Program-made: the position numbers and the translations under genes
Notes under the pieces: generated by a model
Seen by the model: only the letters and a program-made list of their open reading frames with translations
What the model was told of the DNA's origin: nothing
Database searches by the model: none
NCBI GenBank assembly: GCA_051649085.1
Contig: JBOFGK010000057.1
Span: forward strand, 1-44,286
Source of the DNA: JBOFGK01 sp051649085
GTDB lineage: Bacteria > Bacillota_I > Bacilli_A > UBA3375
Direction of reading: 5' to 3'
DNA: 44,286 bases
In this document: in pieces, positions 8,019 through 17,250 of the stretch
Numbering within the stretch: the first letter of the stretch is position 1
Layout of the letters: the number at the start of each line of letters is the position of its first letter

Positions 8019-9621
8019 TTTGTTTAGATATTATCGAAAAATATATCAATATAAATCGTTAATCATTGTAGGATGTTTTATTGTCTTTGGTTTATCATTT
8101 CTACAAAGTTATATGTCACTAACACTTTTCAACACAATCATCAATTATAGTCAAAATAAAGAGTTTATCTTCAAAGTAACATTTTTAATAGTTTTGAATT
8201 TTTTTGTGCTTAATAGTATAATAAATTTCGTGAAAAACTATTTAGAAGTTGAAGGAAGTGAATTTTTAAACTACTGTAAGGAAGAATTTTTCGAATTATA
8301 TGCGAAAATTGAGTATTCAAAAATAAGTGAAACAGAAGTTGCTAATAATTTAGAGTTAAGTAAACAACTCTTAAGAGAGGAAACTTTTTTGAAGCTCAAT
8401 TATTTGATTATTGATCAGTTAAGTATTCTCTTTGGTATTTTTGGAATATGGATCTTTTTCTTTACGAAATCAATTGAAATGACTCTCGTTTTGATAAGTT
8501 TGTCATGTGTCCCATTTTTTTTCTATAGAAAAAGCATTGAAAATCAGTTTAAAAAGTATCAGATGGAAAGAGATATATTTCGAAAAGAACGCTATTACAA
8601 TTACATTTTACAAGAAAAAAAATTTATGAAACATTTGCGAAATAAAAAAAGGGAGAATCATATCTTTCAAAAGTTTAAACAAGATAATGATGAGATGTTT
8701 AATCAAACTATTGAGTACTTTGTGAAAAAACAATTGAAAATTGATTCGAAAATCAAATTATTTGAATACATGCAATTTATCCTTGTAAACATCATATTAC
8801 TACTTGTTTCAATAACATTAGGACTAAATGTTTTAATTTTTACAATGCTTGTAAAAGCAAATTATGATTTGAGTGAAAAGATTAAATTATTCTTGTTAAA
8901 TTTAAGTGAAACAGTTATTTTACTAAAATTGTATGAACTTTATTATGAATTTGTTACAGATAACCAATATGTAAGTAGCGAGCAATTTACATGTGATAAA
9001 ATAGTTTTTGAAAACGTCAGTTTTGCAAGCAAAGACTATCTAATAATAGATAATATATCGACAAGTATTTCAAAGCATAATAACTATACAATTGTTGGTT
9101 TAAATGGTTCGGGTAAAACAACTTTTGCTTTACTGTTAGTTGGGTTATTGAAACCGACAAAAGGTCAAATAAAATATTTTTTTGAGGAACAAGAAGTTTA
9201 CAATACAACTGTTGGAAATAAATTACCAAATAGTAGTATCTTATTTCAAGATTTTAAATATTTTGATTTAAGTGTACATGAAAATATCGGTCAATCTATT
9301 GAGAAAAAGCAATATTCAGAATTATTATTTGATATTGATTTGGAGGCATCTGATTTTTCATTAGGTCAAAAACAAAGAATAGCAATGGTGCGTGCATTAA
9401 ATAAAAAAGCAAGTATTCTTTTATTAGATGAGCCTAGTGCAAGCTTAGATGAAGAAACGACAACCATCTTTTCTAAAGTGTATCGAAAAGTTAGGCATTT
9501 TCCAATCAAGCTATTAATCACCCATGATCTAGAGAATATTGATGAGAATTCAAAAATAATTGCTTTCAAGAAAGGGCGAATTTGCTATGAAGGTATTTAT
9601 CGAGATGATTTATTTGAATAG
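8002..9621 (+). CDS. ABC exporter half-transporter, partner of the preceding gene
   Basis: The protein has 539 residues with an N-terminal multi-helix membrane domain and a C-terminal ATPase: Walker A GLNGSGKTT (about 365), signature FSLGQKQRIAMVRAL (about 451), Walker B ILLLDEPSASLD (about 473) and switch LITHD. The signature is SLGQ rather than LSGGQ, as often happens in one half of an asymmetric heterodimeric exporter. GGAGGA at 7991 precedes the ATG. The two ABC proteins are clearly different in sequence, which fits heterodimer formation rather than recent duplication. Confidence 0.86.
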   Translation: MRVFVNLFRYYRKIYQYKSLIIVGCFIVFGLSFLQSYMSLTLFNTIINYSQNKEFIFKVTFLIVLNFFVLNSIINFVKNYLEVEGSEFLNYCKEEFFELYAKIEYSKISETEVANNLELSKQLLREETFLKLNYLIIDQLSILFGIFGIWIFFFTKSIEMTLVLISLSCVPFFFYRKSIENQFKKYQMERDIFRKERYYNYILQEKKFMKHLRNKKRENHIFQKFKQDNDEMFNQTIEYFVKKQLKIDSKIKLFEYMQFILVNIILLLVSITLGLNVLIFTMLVKANYDLSEKIKLFLLNLSETVILLKLYELYYEFVTDNQYVSSEQFTCDKIVFENVSFASKDYLIIDNISTSISKHNNYTIVGLNGSGKTTFALLLVGLLKPTKGQIKYFFEEQEVYNTTVGNKLPNSSILFQDFKYFDLSVHENIGQSIEKKQYSELLFDIDLEASDFSLGQKQRIAMVRALNKKASILLLDEPSASLDEETTTIFSKVYRKVRHFPIKLLITHDLENIDENSKIIAFKKGRICYEGIYRDDLFE

Positions 9622-9693
9622 AAAATGATATTTTTAAATTTTAAGAAATTTCAAAAAGCAGAAAATCTAAAAAAACACCAATTAGAGAGGAAG

Positions 9694-10983
9694 ATGATGA
9701 AGAAAACAATTATCCCAGAAACATCACATTTATTTAGTTTAATTACTATCCAAAACAATATTATAATGGAGTATATTTCCTTAATACAATTATACTGTAA
9801 TAGGCCGTACTTTACAAAAAAATTTATCTCAATGAGCTACCATGATGATAATCTAAATATATTAAAATATTCAAAATCTCTTTTTTCAATTGAAATTGAA
9901 ACGGATCCAGATATAACATTTGAAAAATTCAGCGAAATTATAAAAGAGAATTTATTAAATGGATTTGCTGCAGTGCTATATGTTGATCGTGGCTATTTGA
10001 ACGAATATGTGTTTAATAAGAATTGTTTTCCTGTAGGTTCGCCACATATGATGATGATTATAAAGGAAGACAAAAATACATATAGATGTAAAGATTTTTT
10101 TAATTCAAAAGAATATGAGGAAAGAGATATATCTCTAAAAAGAATTTTCGATGCTTACACATCTAGGGCGTTAATGTGGATTGGAATAAATGAAACAAGG
10201 ACAATCAGATTTTATAAAGAGAAAAAAAATGACATATATATTGAATCTTCCTTTAAGAAAAATCTTATTAGAAAATTTAGCTTAGAAATAAAAAAATATA
10301 ATATTGGTGGAATAAGTTCTGGAATTGCAACTGGTATTGATGTTTATGATTTTTTTGAAGAATACATGGAGACTTTTTTAGAAGGTGAAACAGAATATGA
10401 TAAAAAAATAATTTCGACAATTATTTTGCATAAAAAGATGATTGTTGAATCATTAAAGTTTCTTTTACCTTCATGTAAAACAATTGATCAATTACAAGAA
10501 CATATTAGTACTTTGCAAACAGAGGCAATTTTTTTACTTAAATGTTCAATTCAAAAAAACTTTAATGAGAAAAAAATTTTATCAGTTATAGAAAGAATAA
10601 AAGAATACAAAAAAAATGAAACCCGTATTTTTTCTGAAATTATTCTGAAACTTGAATTAGAATATGAAATGACAAAAATAGTGAATTTAAAAGAAGAAGT
10701 AATAATAGTAAATAATGAAATTTGTTCAAAAAATTCAAACGTGCTACAAAATAGAACTGACTTAAAAATTGATAAAATAATTATAAAAGAAAAGTGCGAG
10801 TTTAATAGTATTGAAACAGATATTCTTTGTATAGAAAAAGATGCAGAGCTAAAAGTTGGTAAAATATTGGTGCGTGATAAAATAATCTGCAATGGTACGC
10901 TCCGAGCGGAAGAATTATATTGCTATACAAAAATTCCGGAAAATGACCATTTTTTTATAAAAAAAAGTATATATATTCCATAA
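9694..10983 (+). CDS. BtrH-like (C39-peptidase-like fold) protein with bactofilin-like C-terminus, tentative
   Basis: The protein has 429 residues if started at ATG 9694, which has GAGAGG just upstream; an in-frame ATG at 9625 has no ribosome binding site, and ATG 9697 is also possible. The central segment (FAAVLYVDRGYLNEYV ... SPHMMMIIKED ... YRCKDFF) follows the pattern of BtrH N-terminal-like domains: a D/Y strand, then a His-centred hMMMI strand, then a D-F turn. BtrH from butirosin synthesis moves an acyl group from a carrier protein to an aminoglycoside. From about residue 355 the sequence turns into short beta strands (IICNGTLRAEELYCY) resembling bactofilin/beta-helix repeats. No signal peptide is seen. 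As last gene of the operon, before the terminator, it could be the condensing step. The family call is from pattern memory and needs a profile search. Confidence 0.45.
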   Translation: MMKKTIIPETSHLFSLITIQNNIIMEYISLIQLYCNRPYFTKKFISMSYHDDNLNILKYSKSLFSIEIETDPDITFEKFSEIIKENLLNGFAAVLYVDRGYLNEYVFNKNCFPVGSPHMMMIIKEDKNTYRCKDFFNSKEYEERDISLKRIFDAYTSRALMWIGINETRTIRFYKEKKNDIYIESSFKKNLIRKFSLEIKKYNIGGISSGIATGIDVYDFFEEYMETFLEGETEYDKKIISTIILHKKMIVESLKFLLPSCKTIDQLQEHISTLQTEAIFLLKCSIQKNFNEKKILSVIERIKEYKKNETRIFSEIILKLELEYEMTKIVNLKEEVIIVNNEICSKNSNVLQNRTDLKIDKIIIKEKCEFNSIETDILCIEKDAELKVGKILVRDKIICNGTLRAEELYCYTKIPENDHFFIKKSIYIP

Positions 10984-11380
10984 AATAGTACTTTTAGGAA
11001 AAAAATAATATATATATATTAAAGTAAAAAATTTTGATTCATCAATATTCAAAAAATTATCTTTTGTCAGAAATTTGCAACATAGATCAATTTGGTTAAA
11101 AATGATTTGTCAATAAATAGTAAAATTTAAACAAGAGCTTTTAAAGCTCTTTTTTTTTGATTTATATTCAGCTAATAGTTACTTTTTGAAAGAATAAAAT
11201 ATATATGGAAATACTGAATTTAAGCATAATTTTAAGCTGATCTATTATAGTGTTTATCCAAAATTGCTTGCCTTTTTCAAGACATAATAAAATCAATTTG
11301 TTGCATTAAAGTTTCGGGAATTTTAAGTAATTTTTCCAAAAAATACTAATCTTGTGTAATAATATTATTGTAGGAGGAAT
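10984..11380. other. Intergenic region between biosynthetic and carbohydrate operons
   Basis: Apart from the terminator at 11133 no coding potential is seen. The GH130 promoter should lie in the last 100 bases. A TAATAT-like -10 occurs at about 11357-11365 inside AATAATATTATT, but I see no convincing -35 box. AGGAGGA at 11372 is a strong ribosome binding site. Confidence 0.5.
11133..11158 (+). terminator. Intrinsic terminator of the biosynthetic operon
   Basis: The stem AAGAGCTT / AAGCTCTT (11133-11140 with 11144-11151) has a TTA loop and runs into eight T residues. It lies 150 bases after the last gene of the operon and before the carbohydrate locus. Confidence 0.85.
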
Positions 11381-12436
11381 ATGTTAAAGTTTTCAGAAAA
11401 TCCAATAATAACAACCGAAAATGTTGTGCCTTCAAGAGCAGACTTTAAAGTTGATGGTGTATTTAACGCAGGATGTGTTAAATTTCAAAATGAGTATTTA
11501 TTACTTTTAAGAGTTGCGGAAAGTTTCGTAAATGAAACCGAAGATGAAGTGTTGATTCCCGTAAATGTTGATGGTCAAATAGTAGCTAAAAGATTAAAGC
11601 GAGCAGATGCAAATTTCGATTTTTCGGATTCGCGAATTGTTATCAATAAAACAACAAATCAAACCGAGTTTCTAACGTCAATTTCACATTTAAGAATTGC
11701 CAGAAGTAAAGATGGGTATGCGTTCGAAATTGATAAAGAGCCAGTAGTATTCCCCTACGATTCTTTAGAAGAATGGGGAGTTGAAGATCCAAGAATAGTT
11801 GAAATTGATGGGTACTTTTTAATTAATTATACTGCTGTTTCTCCAAAAGGTGCATGTACAAGCATGGTTAAAACAGTTGACTTTAAGACATTTGAAAAAG
11901 TTGGAACAATTTTCACAGTTGAAAATAAAGATGTCTGCTTATTCAATGAAAAAATCAACGATTTATACTATGCATATCATCGGCCAGTTCCGAAAGCATT
12001 TGGAACACCAGATATGTGGATTGCAACAAGTCCAGATTTAATTCACTATGGAAATCACAAATATTTCTTAGGAGTTAGACAAGGAGATTTTTGGGACAAT
12101 GGACGAATAGGTGGTGGTGCACCGCCAATTAAAACAGAGCATGGATGGCTAAGTATATATCATGCATGTGATTTAAATAATTGCTATTGTCTTGGTGCTT
12201 TCTTGACACCACTTAATGATCCCTCAACAATTATAAAAAGGAGTGTCGTTCCTTTAGTTAAGCCGGATCAACCATATGAGCTTGTTGGATTCTTCGGTAA
12301 CGTAGTCTTCTCGTGTGGAGCATTAATTGAAGAAGATAATGTAATTATTTATTATGGAGCTGCTGATGATAAAATGTGTCGGGTAGACTTTACATTACAA
12401 GAAATAATCGACAGTATGGAGGAATTTAATGTATAA
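11381..12436 (+). CDS. GH130-family glycoside phosphorylase (probable beta-mannoside phosphorylase)
   Basis: The 351-residue protein has the five-bladed beta-propeller family's signatures: RADFKVDGVFNAG near the N-terminus, EEWGVEDPRIVEIDG with Glu135-Asp136, YAYHRP around His200, and GRIGGGAPPIKTEHGWLSIYH at 241-261, typical phosphate/sugar-binding residues. GH130 enzymes phosphorolyse beta-linked mannosides, releasing alpha-mannose 1-phosphate in the cytoplasm. It has no signal peptide. Listeria innocua Lin0857, a beta-1,2-mannobiose phosphorylase, belongs to this family and, from memory, sits in a comparable locus with an ABC importer, phosphomannomutase and GH13 gene. The exact linkage used here cannot be decided. 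AGGAGGA precedes the ATG and the gene overlaps the next by 8 bases. Confidence 0.85.
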   Translation: MLKFSENPIITTENVVPSRADFKVDGVFNAGCVKFQNEYLLLLRVAESFVNETEDEVLIPVNVDGQIVAKRLKRADANFDFSDSRIVINKTTNQTEFLTSISHLRIARSKDGYAFEIDKEPVVFPYDSLEEWGVEDPRIVEIDGYFLINYTAVSPKGACTSMVKTVDFKTFEKVGTIFTVENKDVCLFNEKINDLYYAYHRPVPKAFGTPDMWIATSPDLIHYGNHKYFLGVRQGDFWDNGRIGGGAPPIKTEHGWLSIYHACDLNNCYCLGAFLTPLNDPSTIIKRSVVPLVKPDQPYELVGFFGNVVFSCGALIEEDNVIIYYGAADDKMCRVDFTLQEIIDSMEEFNV

Positions 12437-13343
12437 AATTTCAGAATTATTTAAGGAATTTGATCGAACAAATGTAAAAGAGACAAATAAAATTAATTTC
12501 ATTGGAGTTGATGGTTTTGATGTTTACAATATTACAGCACCATTTATAGATAATGGATGTCTATATATCGCTGGTCGTGTTGAGAAAAGAGATAGTGAAC
12601 ATTCAAACATTATGTTTTTCAAACAAATAAATGAGCTTGATTATCAACTTGATGAAAGTCTTCCGACGTTCGAGTTACAAGATCCATATGTAACATTCAT
12701 CGATGGAAAATTAGTATTAGGTGGAACAAAAATATTTGATCATCCAAACATTCCTGGAGCGCTTTGGTATTGTGCTCATAAATATATTGGATCCGAGATT
12801 AGTGACTTAAAACTATTTTTTGAAGGCCCTAACGGAATGAAAGATATTCGTTTACTAGAATTAGCAGACAAACGAATCGTCTGCTTTACAAGACCTCAAG
12901 GTGAGCTAGGTGGTCGCGGAAAAATTGGCTATTATCTATTAAATGACTTAACTGAATTATCAATTACTGGGATTAATCAAGCACCACTGCTTGATTTATT
13001 TGATGAAGTTGAGTGGGGTGGAGCCAACGAAGCTCACTTATTAGCAGATGGAACAGTTGGAGTACTTGGTCATATTGCAAGATTTGATGAGGCAGGAAAT
13101 CGTCACTATCATGCAATTTCATTTGTCCTAAATTTACAAACAAATGAAGTATCAAACTTCAAGATTATTCTTGTTCGTGATCAATTAGTGCATGGAGAAT
13201 CTAAACGTCCGGATTTAGAAGATGTAATTTTCTCAGGTGGTTTAGTAAAAACGAATGATAAATGGCAACTTTATGTCGGTGCAGGTGATTGTGAAGGGCA
13301 TTTTGCAGTAATTGAAAATCCCTTTGGAAAAGAGGTACAATGA
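12429..13343 (+). CDS. DUF1861-family protein (beta-propeller, GH130-associated)
   Basis: The 304-residue protein carries motifs I associate with DUF1861: VDGFDVYNITAPF, RVEKRDSEHS, LQDPYVTFIDG, TRPQGELGGRGKIGY and EWGGANEAHLL. The alternating beta pattern and repeated acidic/Arg pairs resemble five-bladed propeller glycosidases. The family's reaction is not known to me. Its position between a GH130 enzyme and a sugar ABC transporter suggests a cytosolic enzyme acting on the same imported glycan. It overlaps the upstream gene by 8 bases and the next by 4. Confidence 0.75.
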   Translation: MYKISELFKEFDRTNVKETNKINFIGVDGFDVYNITAPFIDNGCLYIAGRVEKRDSEHSNIMFFKQINELDYQLDESLPTFELQDPYVTFIDGKLVLGGTKIFDHPNIPGALWYCAHKYIGSEISDLKLFFEGPNGMKDIRLLELADKRIVCFTRPQGELGGRGKIGYYLLNDLTELSITGINQAPLLDLFDEVEWGGANEAHLLADGTVGVLGHIARFDEAGNRHYHAISFVLNLQTNEVSNFKIILVRDQLVHGESKRPDLEDVIFSGGLVKTNDKWQLYVGAGDCEGHFAVIENPFGKEVQ

Positions 13344-14440
13344 GTTTAGTCGAGTTTAAAAACTTAGAATTAAAATATCCAGGTCAAAAAGAAGCGACGC
13401 TTAAAAGCTTAAATTTACAAATTGAAGAAGGGGAATTTATCGTTGTTGTTGGTCCAAGTGGTTGTGGAAAAAGTACAACTTTAAAAGTCTTATCAGGACT
13501 TGAGGATGTAACAGCCGGAGAGATTTACATAAATGGTGAACTTGTAAATTACAAAGAACCTAAAGATCGTAATATTTCAATGGTTTTTCAAAATTATGCA
13601 CTTTATCCTCACTTTACAGTTCAGAAAAATGTGGCATTTGGATTAAAGAAAATGGGTCTTTCTAAACAAGAAATTACGAACAGAGTAAATGAAGTTGGGC
13701 AAATGCTTGGGATTACAGATCAATTTGCGAAAATGCCTAAAGATTTATCTGGTGGACAGCAACAAAGGGTTGCACTTGCCCGTGCAATTGTCCGTAGTCC
13801 ATTAATTTATATTTTCGATGAACCGTTATCGAATTTAGATGCCAAACTACGAACAAAAACTCGAGAAGAAATTATCGGAATGCATAAACGCTTGAAGAAA
13901 ACTTTCTTTTATGTAACACATGATCAAGTTGAAGCAATGACAATGGCTGATCGAATTATTGTGCTTAAAGATGGAATAATTCAACAGTTTGATAAACCAG
14001 TTAATATTTTCTACAATCCGAAAAATTTATTTGTAGCACAATTTTTAGGGACACCAGAAATAAATATATTTACCGGAACAAAAATTTCAACGGATTCTAC
14101 AACGGGTGCAAGAGTAATTTTTGGAGAAGACTTATCAATTGATATTAGTACACTTCCGAATGTTTTAAACTACAAAAAAGAAAAGTTGTATATTGGCATT
14201 AGACCGGATGATGTGCACTATTCATTGTCAGCTAAACCAGGCTATCAAAAATTACAAGTCAGAGGTCGAGAAATTCTTGGGAACTCAACAATTCTAAATT
14301 GTCAAAGTGGTGAATTAACATTCAATATTCTAATTAAAACAAAGGATTTCTATGATGAATTAGCAGAAATATTTGTCGAAATCAATATTGGAAGTTGCTA
14401 CTTCTTTGATATTGATACGGAAGAAAATATCAATGGGTAA
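13340..14440 (+). CDS. MsmX/UgpC-type sugar ABC transporter ATP-binding protein
   Basis: The 366-residue protein has Walker A GPSGCGKST (38-46), Q-loop NYALYPHFTV, signature LSGGQQQRVALARA, Walker B IYIFDEPLSNLD, switch YVTHDQ and a C-terminal OB-type regulatory domain with IGIRPDD. This is the standard ATPase of CUT1 carbohydrate importers. Unlike many Firmicutes that use one shared MsmK/MsmX, this locus has its own copy. The ATG overlaps the previous stop by 4 bases (ATGA), implying translational coupling. Confidence 0.93.
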   Translation: MSLVEFKNLELKYPGQKEATLKSLNLQIEEGEFIVVVGPSGCGKSTTLKVLSGLEDVTAGEIYINGELVNYKEPKDRNISMVFQNYALYPHFTVQKNVAFGLKKMGLSKQEITNRVNEVGQMLGITDQFAKMPKDLSGGQQQRVALARAIVRSPLIYIFDEPLSNLDAKLRTKTREEIIGMHKRLKKTFFYVTHDQVEAMTMADRIIVLKDGIIQQFDKPVNIFYNPKNLFVAQFLGTPEINIFTGTKISTDSTTGARVIFGEDLSIDISTLPNVLNYKKEKLYIGIRPDDVHYSLSAKPGYQKLQVRGREILGNSTILNCQSGELTFNILIKTKDFYDELAEIFVEINIGSCYFFDIDTEENING

Positions 14441-15098
14441 AAAAGGTTTAACAGTTTTCTTAGTAGTGATGTCAATTGGGTTGTTATTTGCAATTAATTT
14501 TACAGTTTTTTCCCAAAACCAAATATATTTACTTAAAAATTATCAGACAGCATATACTGATTATCAAAACAAAGATTTTCAAATAAAAGAGCAAATATAT
14601 TACTTTGAAAACAGTGAAATTGTTGCAACAAAAAGTAACACAAAGTTAAAGAATGGGATCGCTTTCGGTGAAAGTACCTTTAAGGTATATACGAATAATC
14701 AAATGGAAGAAATTAAGTATAGTGATTATCAAATAACGAATTTGGAAAGTTTGTTTACAAACTATTTGGTCTATAAGTATTCTTTATATACATCGATTGT
14801 TGTTTTATTCGGTCTGCTTTTAAAAGCTGTTTGGTATTTACTAATTTGCTGTACAATAATTTACTTTACCAAACGAATTTATGATCATTTTCAAAAGAGA
14901 AATGAAATCTACTTCAAAGAAAAGAAAATTAGTGAAGAGAAGTTTGAGATAAGTCTTGTTTTATTTATTATCTCATTTATTTATGCGTATGCAATCCTCT
15001 TCAGTGGACAAATATTTTCACAATACAGTTTACTATTAATCGGTCCGATTATCTACATGGGACTTCGAAAAAATAATCAAAAAAAGGAGAAGAAATGA
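14433..15098 (+). CDS. Membrane protein of unknown function inside the sugar ABC operon
   Basis: The protein has 221 residues from ATG 14433, preceded by GGAAG; an upstream in-frame ATG at 14373 lies well inside the ATPase gene and is unlikely. It has an N-terminal hydrophobic segment (about 5-26), an external domain of about 85 residues, then hydrophobic segments at about 115-148, 170-192 and 195-212, with a KKNNQKKEKK tail. I do not recognise the family. Overlap with the ATPase stop (8 bases) and with the binding-protein start (4 bases) shows it is part of the operon. It may be an accessory membrane subunit of the importer. Confidence 0.75.
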   Translation: MGKKGLTVFLVVMSIGLLFAINFTVFSQNQIYLLKNYQTAYTDYQNKDFQIKEQIYYFENSEIVATKSNTKLKNGIAFGESTFKVYTNNQMEEIKYSDYQITNLESLFTNYLVYKYSLYTSIVVLFGLLLKAVWYLLICCTIIYFTKRIYDHFQKRNEIYFKEKKISEEKFEISLVLFIISFIYAYAILFSGQIFSQYSLLLIGPIIYMGLRKNNQKKEKK

Positions 15099-16345
15099 AA
15101 AAAATATTTAGTATAGTTTTAATCGCATTACTTGCACTAACAGGATGTTCAGCTGGATCAAGCGGCCCTGCCGAGTTATCATTTGCAACTTGGGCTGGTG
15201 GAGAAGAATTAGCAGAATTACAGAAAATTGTTGATCAAGTTAACGAAGAAAATAAAGATGAATTTACAATTAAAATTCAATCAGTACCTGCAGACTACAT
15301 GCTTAAAATGCAAACACAATTTTCAGCTGGAAAAGGGCCAGATATTATGTGGCTTGAACAAAACAACTTAGCTTCACTTGCTTCACAAGGGGTTGTGTTA
15401 CCAATTGATGAGTATGTAAGTAAAAGTGAAGAAATGAAAAAATATAAATTTAATGAGAAATTAGTAAAAACTGCGAGTTACGAAGGAAAACAATATGGAA
15501 TTCCATGGATTTCTAACCCGATGGTTTTGTACTACAATAAAGATATTGTAAGTGCTGATGATCAAAAAAGACTAGATGAAGCAGTAACTGGGAACAAATT
15601 AACACTAGATGAATTCAAAACAATGGCTGCAAAATATAATAAGGATGGAAATAATGGAACATTATTTAATGGATGGCCACCATTTGAATATTTCTTATGG
15701 AATAATGGTGGAGAAGTTGAAGATGAAACAGGTAAACCATTATTTAACACACCAGAAGGTGTAAAAGCAGTTGAGTACATGGTTGATACAATGCAAAAAA
15801 ATCCAATTACGCCAGATATGGAAAAAATAAATGCTGCCGGATATGGTGAAACATTTAAACAAGGAAAAACAGCTTTCATCATGGGTGGAACAGCTGATAA
15901 AATGGAAATGATTGAAGATGAAGCAGTTCCGTTTAAAGTTGGTTATTCATTAGTGCCGGGTGATTTTACGTATAACTGGTCAGCATCATATGCGATGACA
16001 AAAGATACGAAAAACAAAGATGCTGCTTATAAAGCAATTGAAGCACTTACGCTTAAAACTTGGGAATGGAAAATGGTGCCACCAGTTGAGATTACAGATT
16101 TAGGTTTTAAAGACTACGAAGAGTATTTAGCGAAAAATGCACCACACAAAAAAGGAATGGGTCCTGTAATTGACGCAGTGATGGGACAAACTCATGATTA
16201 TTCATATTCAGCAAAATCAGCTAAAACATACGGAGTGTTATGGGAAGAAATTTATGCACCAATTTTGAATGGACGTATTTCTGGAAAAGCTGTTGAACCA
16301 AAAACATTATTAGATAATGCCCAAAAGAAAATTGAAAGCGAGTAA
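15095..16345 (+). CDS. Extracellular solute-binding lipoprotein of a sugar ABC transporter
   Basis: The 416-residue protein has a lipoprotein signal ending in LALTGC, with Cys18 as the lipidation site. The mature protein shows the CUT1 binding-protein pattern: LSFATWAGGEE, a KGPDIMWLEQNNLA segment, YGIPWISNPMVLYYNKDI and GKTAFIMGGTAD. It would be anchored to the outer face of the membrane and deliver an oligosaccharide to the two permeases. Strong AAGGAG precedes the start. Confidence 0.94.
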   Translation: MKKIFSIVLIALLALTGCSAGSSGPAELSFATWAGGEELAELQKIVDQVNEENKDEFTIKIQSVPADYMLKMQTQFSAGKGPDIMWLEQNNLASLASQGVVLPIDEYVSKSEEMKKYKFNEKLVKTASYEGKQYGIPWISNPMVLYYNKDIVSADDQKRLDEAVTGNKLTLDEFKTMAAKYNKDGNNGTLFNGWPPFEYFLWNNGGEVEDETGKPLFNTPEGVKAVEYMVDTMQKNPITPDMEKINAAGYGETFKQGKTAFIMGGTADKMEMIEDEAVPFKVGYSLVPGDFTYNWSASYAMTKDTKNKDAAYKAIEALTLKTWEWKMVPPVEITDLGFKDYEEYLAKNAPHKKGMGPVIDAVMGQTHDYSYSAKSAKTYGVLWEEIYAPILNGRISGKAVEPKTLLDNAQKKIESE

Positions 16346-16347
16346 TA

Positions 16348-17250
16348 GTGGATACGAAAAAAATTGAGAAGCAAAAGTTTTACCGCAAGTATCGAGGACT
16401 AATCTTTGTTAGTCCTTGGTTACTTGGATTTTGTATTTTTTCAGTTATTCCTAGTATTGCTAGCCTATATATGTCAATGACAGACTGGGGTGTTGCAGGA
16501 CCAATTGAAGGATTTGTCGGTTTCAAAAACTACATAAACGCCTTTACAAACAGCCAATTTTGGGATGCAATTATCGTTACCGTAAAGTTTGTAGTATTTG
16601 GAGTGCCATTAGGAATGGTTGGAAGTTTAGTTGCAGCCTTACTTTTAAATAATGATGTTAGAGGAAATAAAATGTTTCGTGCATTTTATTATTTACCAGT
16701 AGTTTCATCAGGGGTTGCAATTGCTGTAATGTGGATGTGGATCTTAGCTCCTGAAGGATTACTAAATATGTTTTTAGGTATATTTGGAATTGAGCCTATT
16801 TTTTGGTTAAATGATCCAGCCTACGTTATTCCTTCATATGTTATAATTGCAGTTTGGTCATCATTTTCTGGCTACTTAACGTATTTAGTTGCAATTAAGG
16901 ATGTACCAGGAGCACTTTATGAAAATTCAAAAATTATTGGTGTTGGTTACTTTGAAAATTTATTTAAAATTACGATTCCATTAATTAGACCGATTCTTAC
17001 GTATAATTTAATTATGGCTATTATTGCATCATTTAGAAAATTTTCTGATGCCTATGTAATTGGTGGAGCAGGTGGTCAAGGAAAGTTTTATATGGTGTAC
17101 TTCTATGAAGTTGCATTTAGAGATTATAAAATGGGTTATGCAATTGCGCTTGCGTGGATTTTAGTGTTCATCATTTTCATCCTTGTCGCAATTGTCTATA
17201 AACAAACACCGTTCTTTGAATATTATTCTGGAAAAAAGGAGCTTGAATGA
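16348..17250 (+). CDS. Sugar ABC transporter permease (MalF-type)
   Basis: The 300-residue protein has six hydrophobic segments and the EAA-type cytoplasmic loop, here GALYENSKIIGVGYFENLFKITIPLI, which contacts the ATPase. It begins with GTG two bases after the preceding stop, with GAAAGCGAG as weak ribosome binding site. It pairs with the next gene, whose start overlaps its stop by 4 bases. Confidence 0.93.
   Translation: MDTKKIEKQKFYRKYRGLIFVSPWLLGFCIFSVIPSIASLYMSMTDWGVAGPIEGFVGFKNYINAFTNSQFWDAIIVTVKFVVFGVPLGMVGSLVAALLLNNDVRGNKMFRAFYYLPVVSSGVAIAVMWMWILAPEGLLNMFLGIFGIEPIFWLNDPAYVIPSYVIIAVWSSFSGYLTYLVAIKDVPGALYENSKIIGVGYFENLFKITIPLIRPILTYNLIMAIIASFRKFSDAYVIGGAGGQGKFYMVYFYEVAFRDYKMGYAIALAWILVFIIFILVAIVYKQTPFFEYYSGKKELE

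Noticed and set aside
9625..9693. Upstream ATG at 9625 as start of the BtrH-like gene
   Set aside because: It follows the ABC stop with no ribosome binding site, while ATG 9694 has GAGAGG directly upstream; the extra 23 residues are a Lys-rich stretch without domain features.
11280..11380. LacI-type operator or catabolite-response element before the GH130 gene
   Set aside because: AAAGTTTCGGG here and CGAAAAGTTTAC before 18278 share only a loose half-site; neither is a proper palindrome or fits the cre consensus.
15562..15882. A 106-codon minus-strand frame inside the binding-protein gene
   Set aside because: It lies wholly within a well-supported lipoprotein gene and has no ribosome binding site or recognisable domain.
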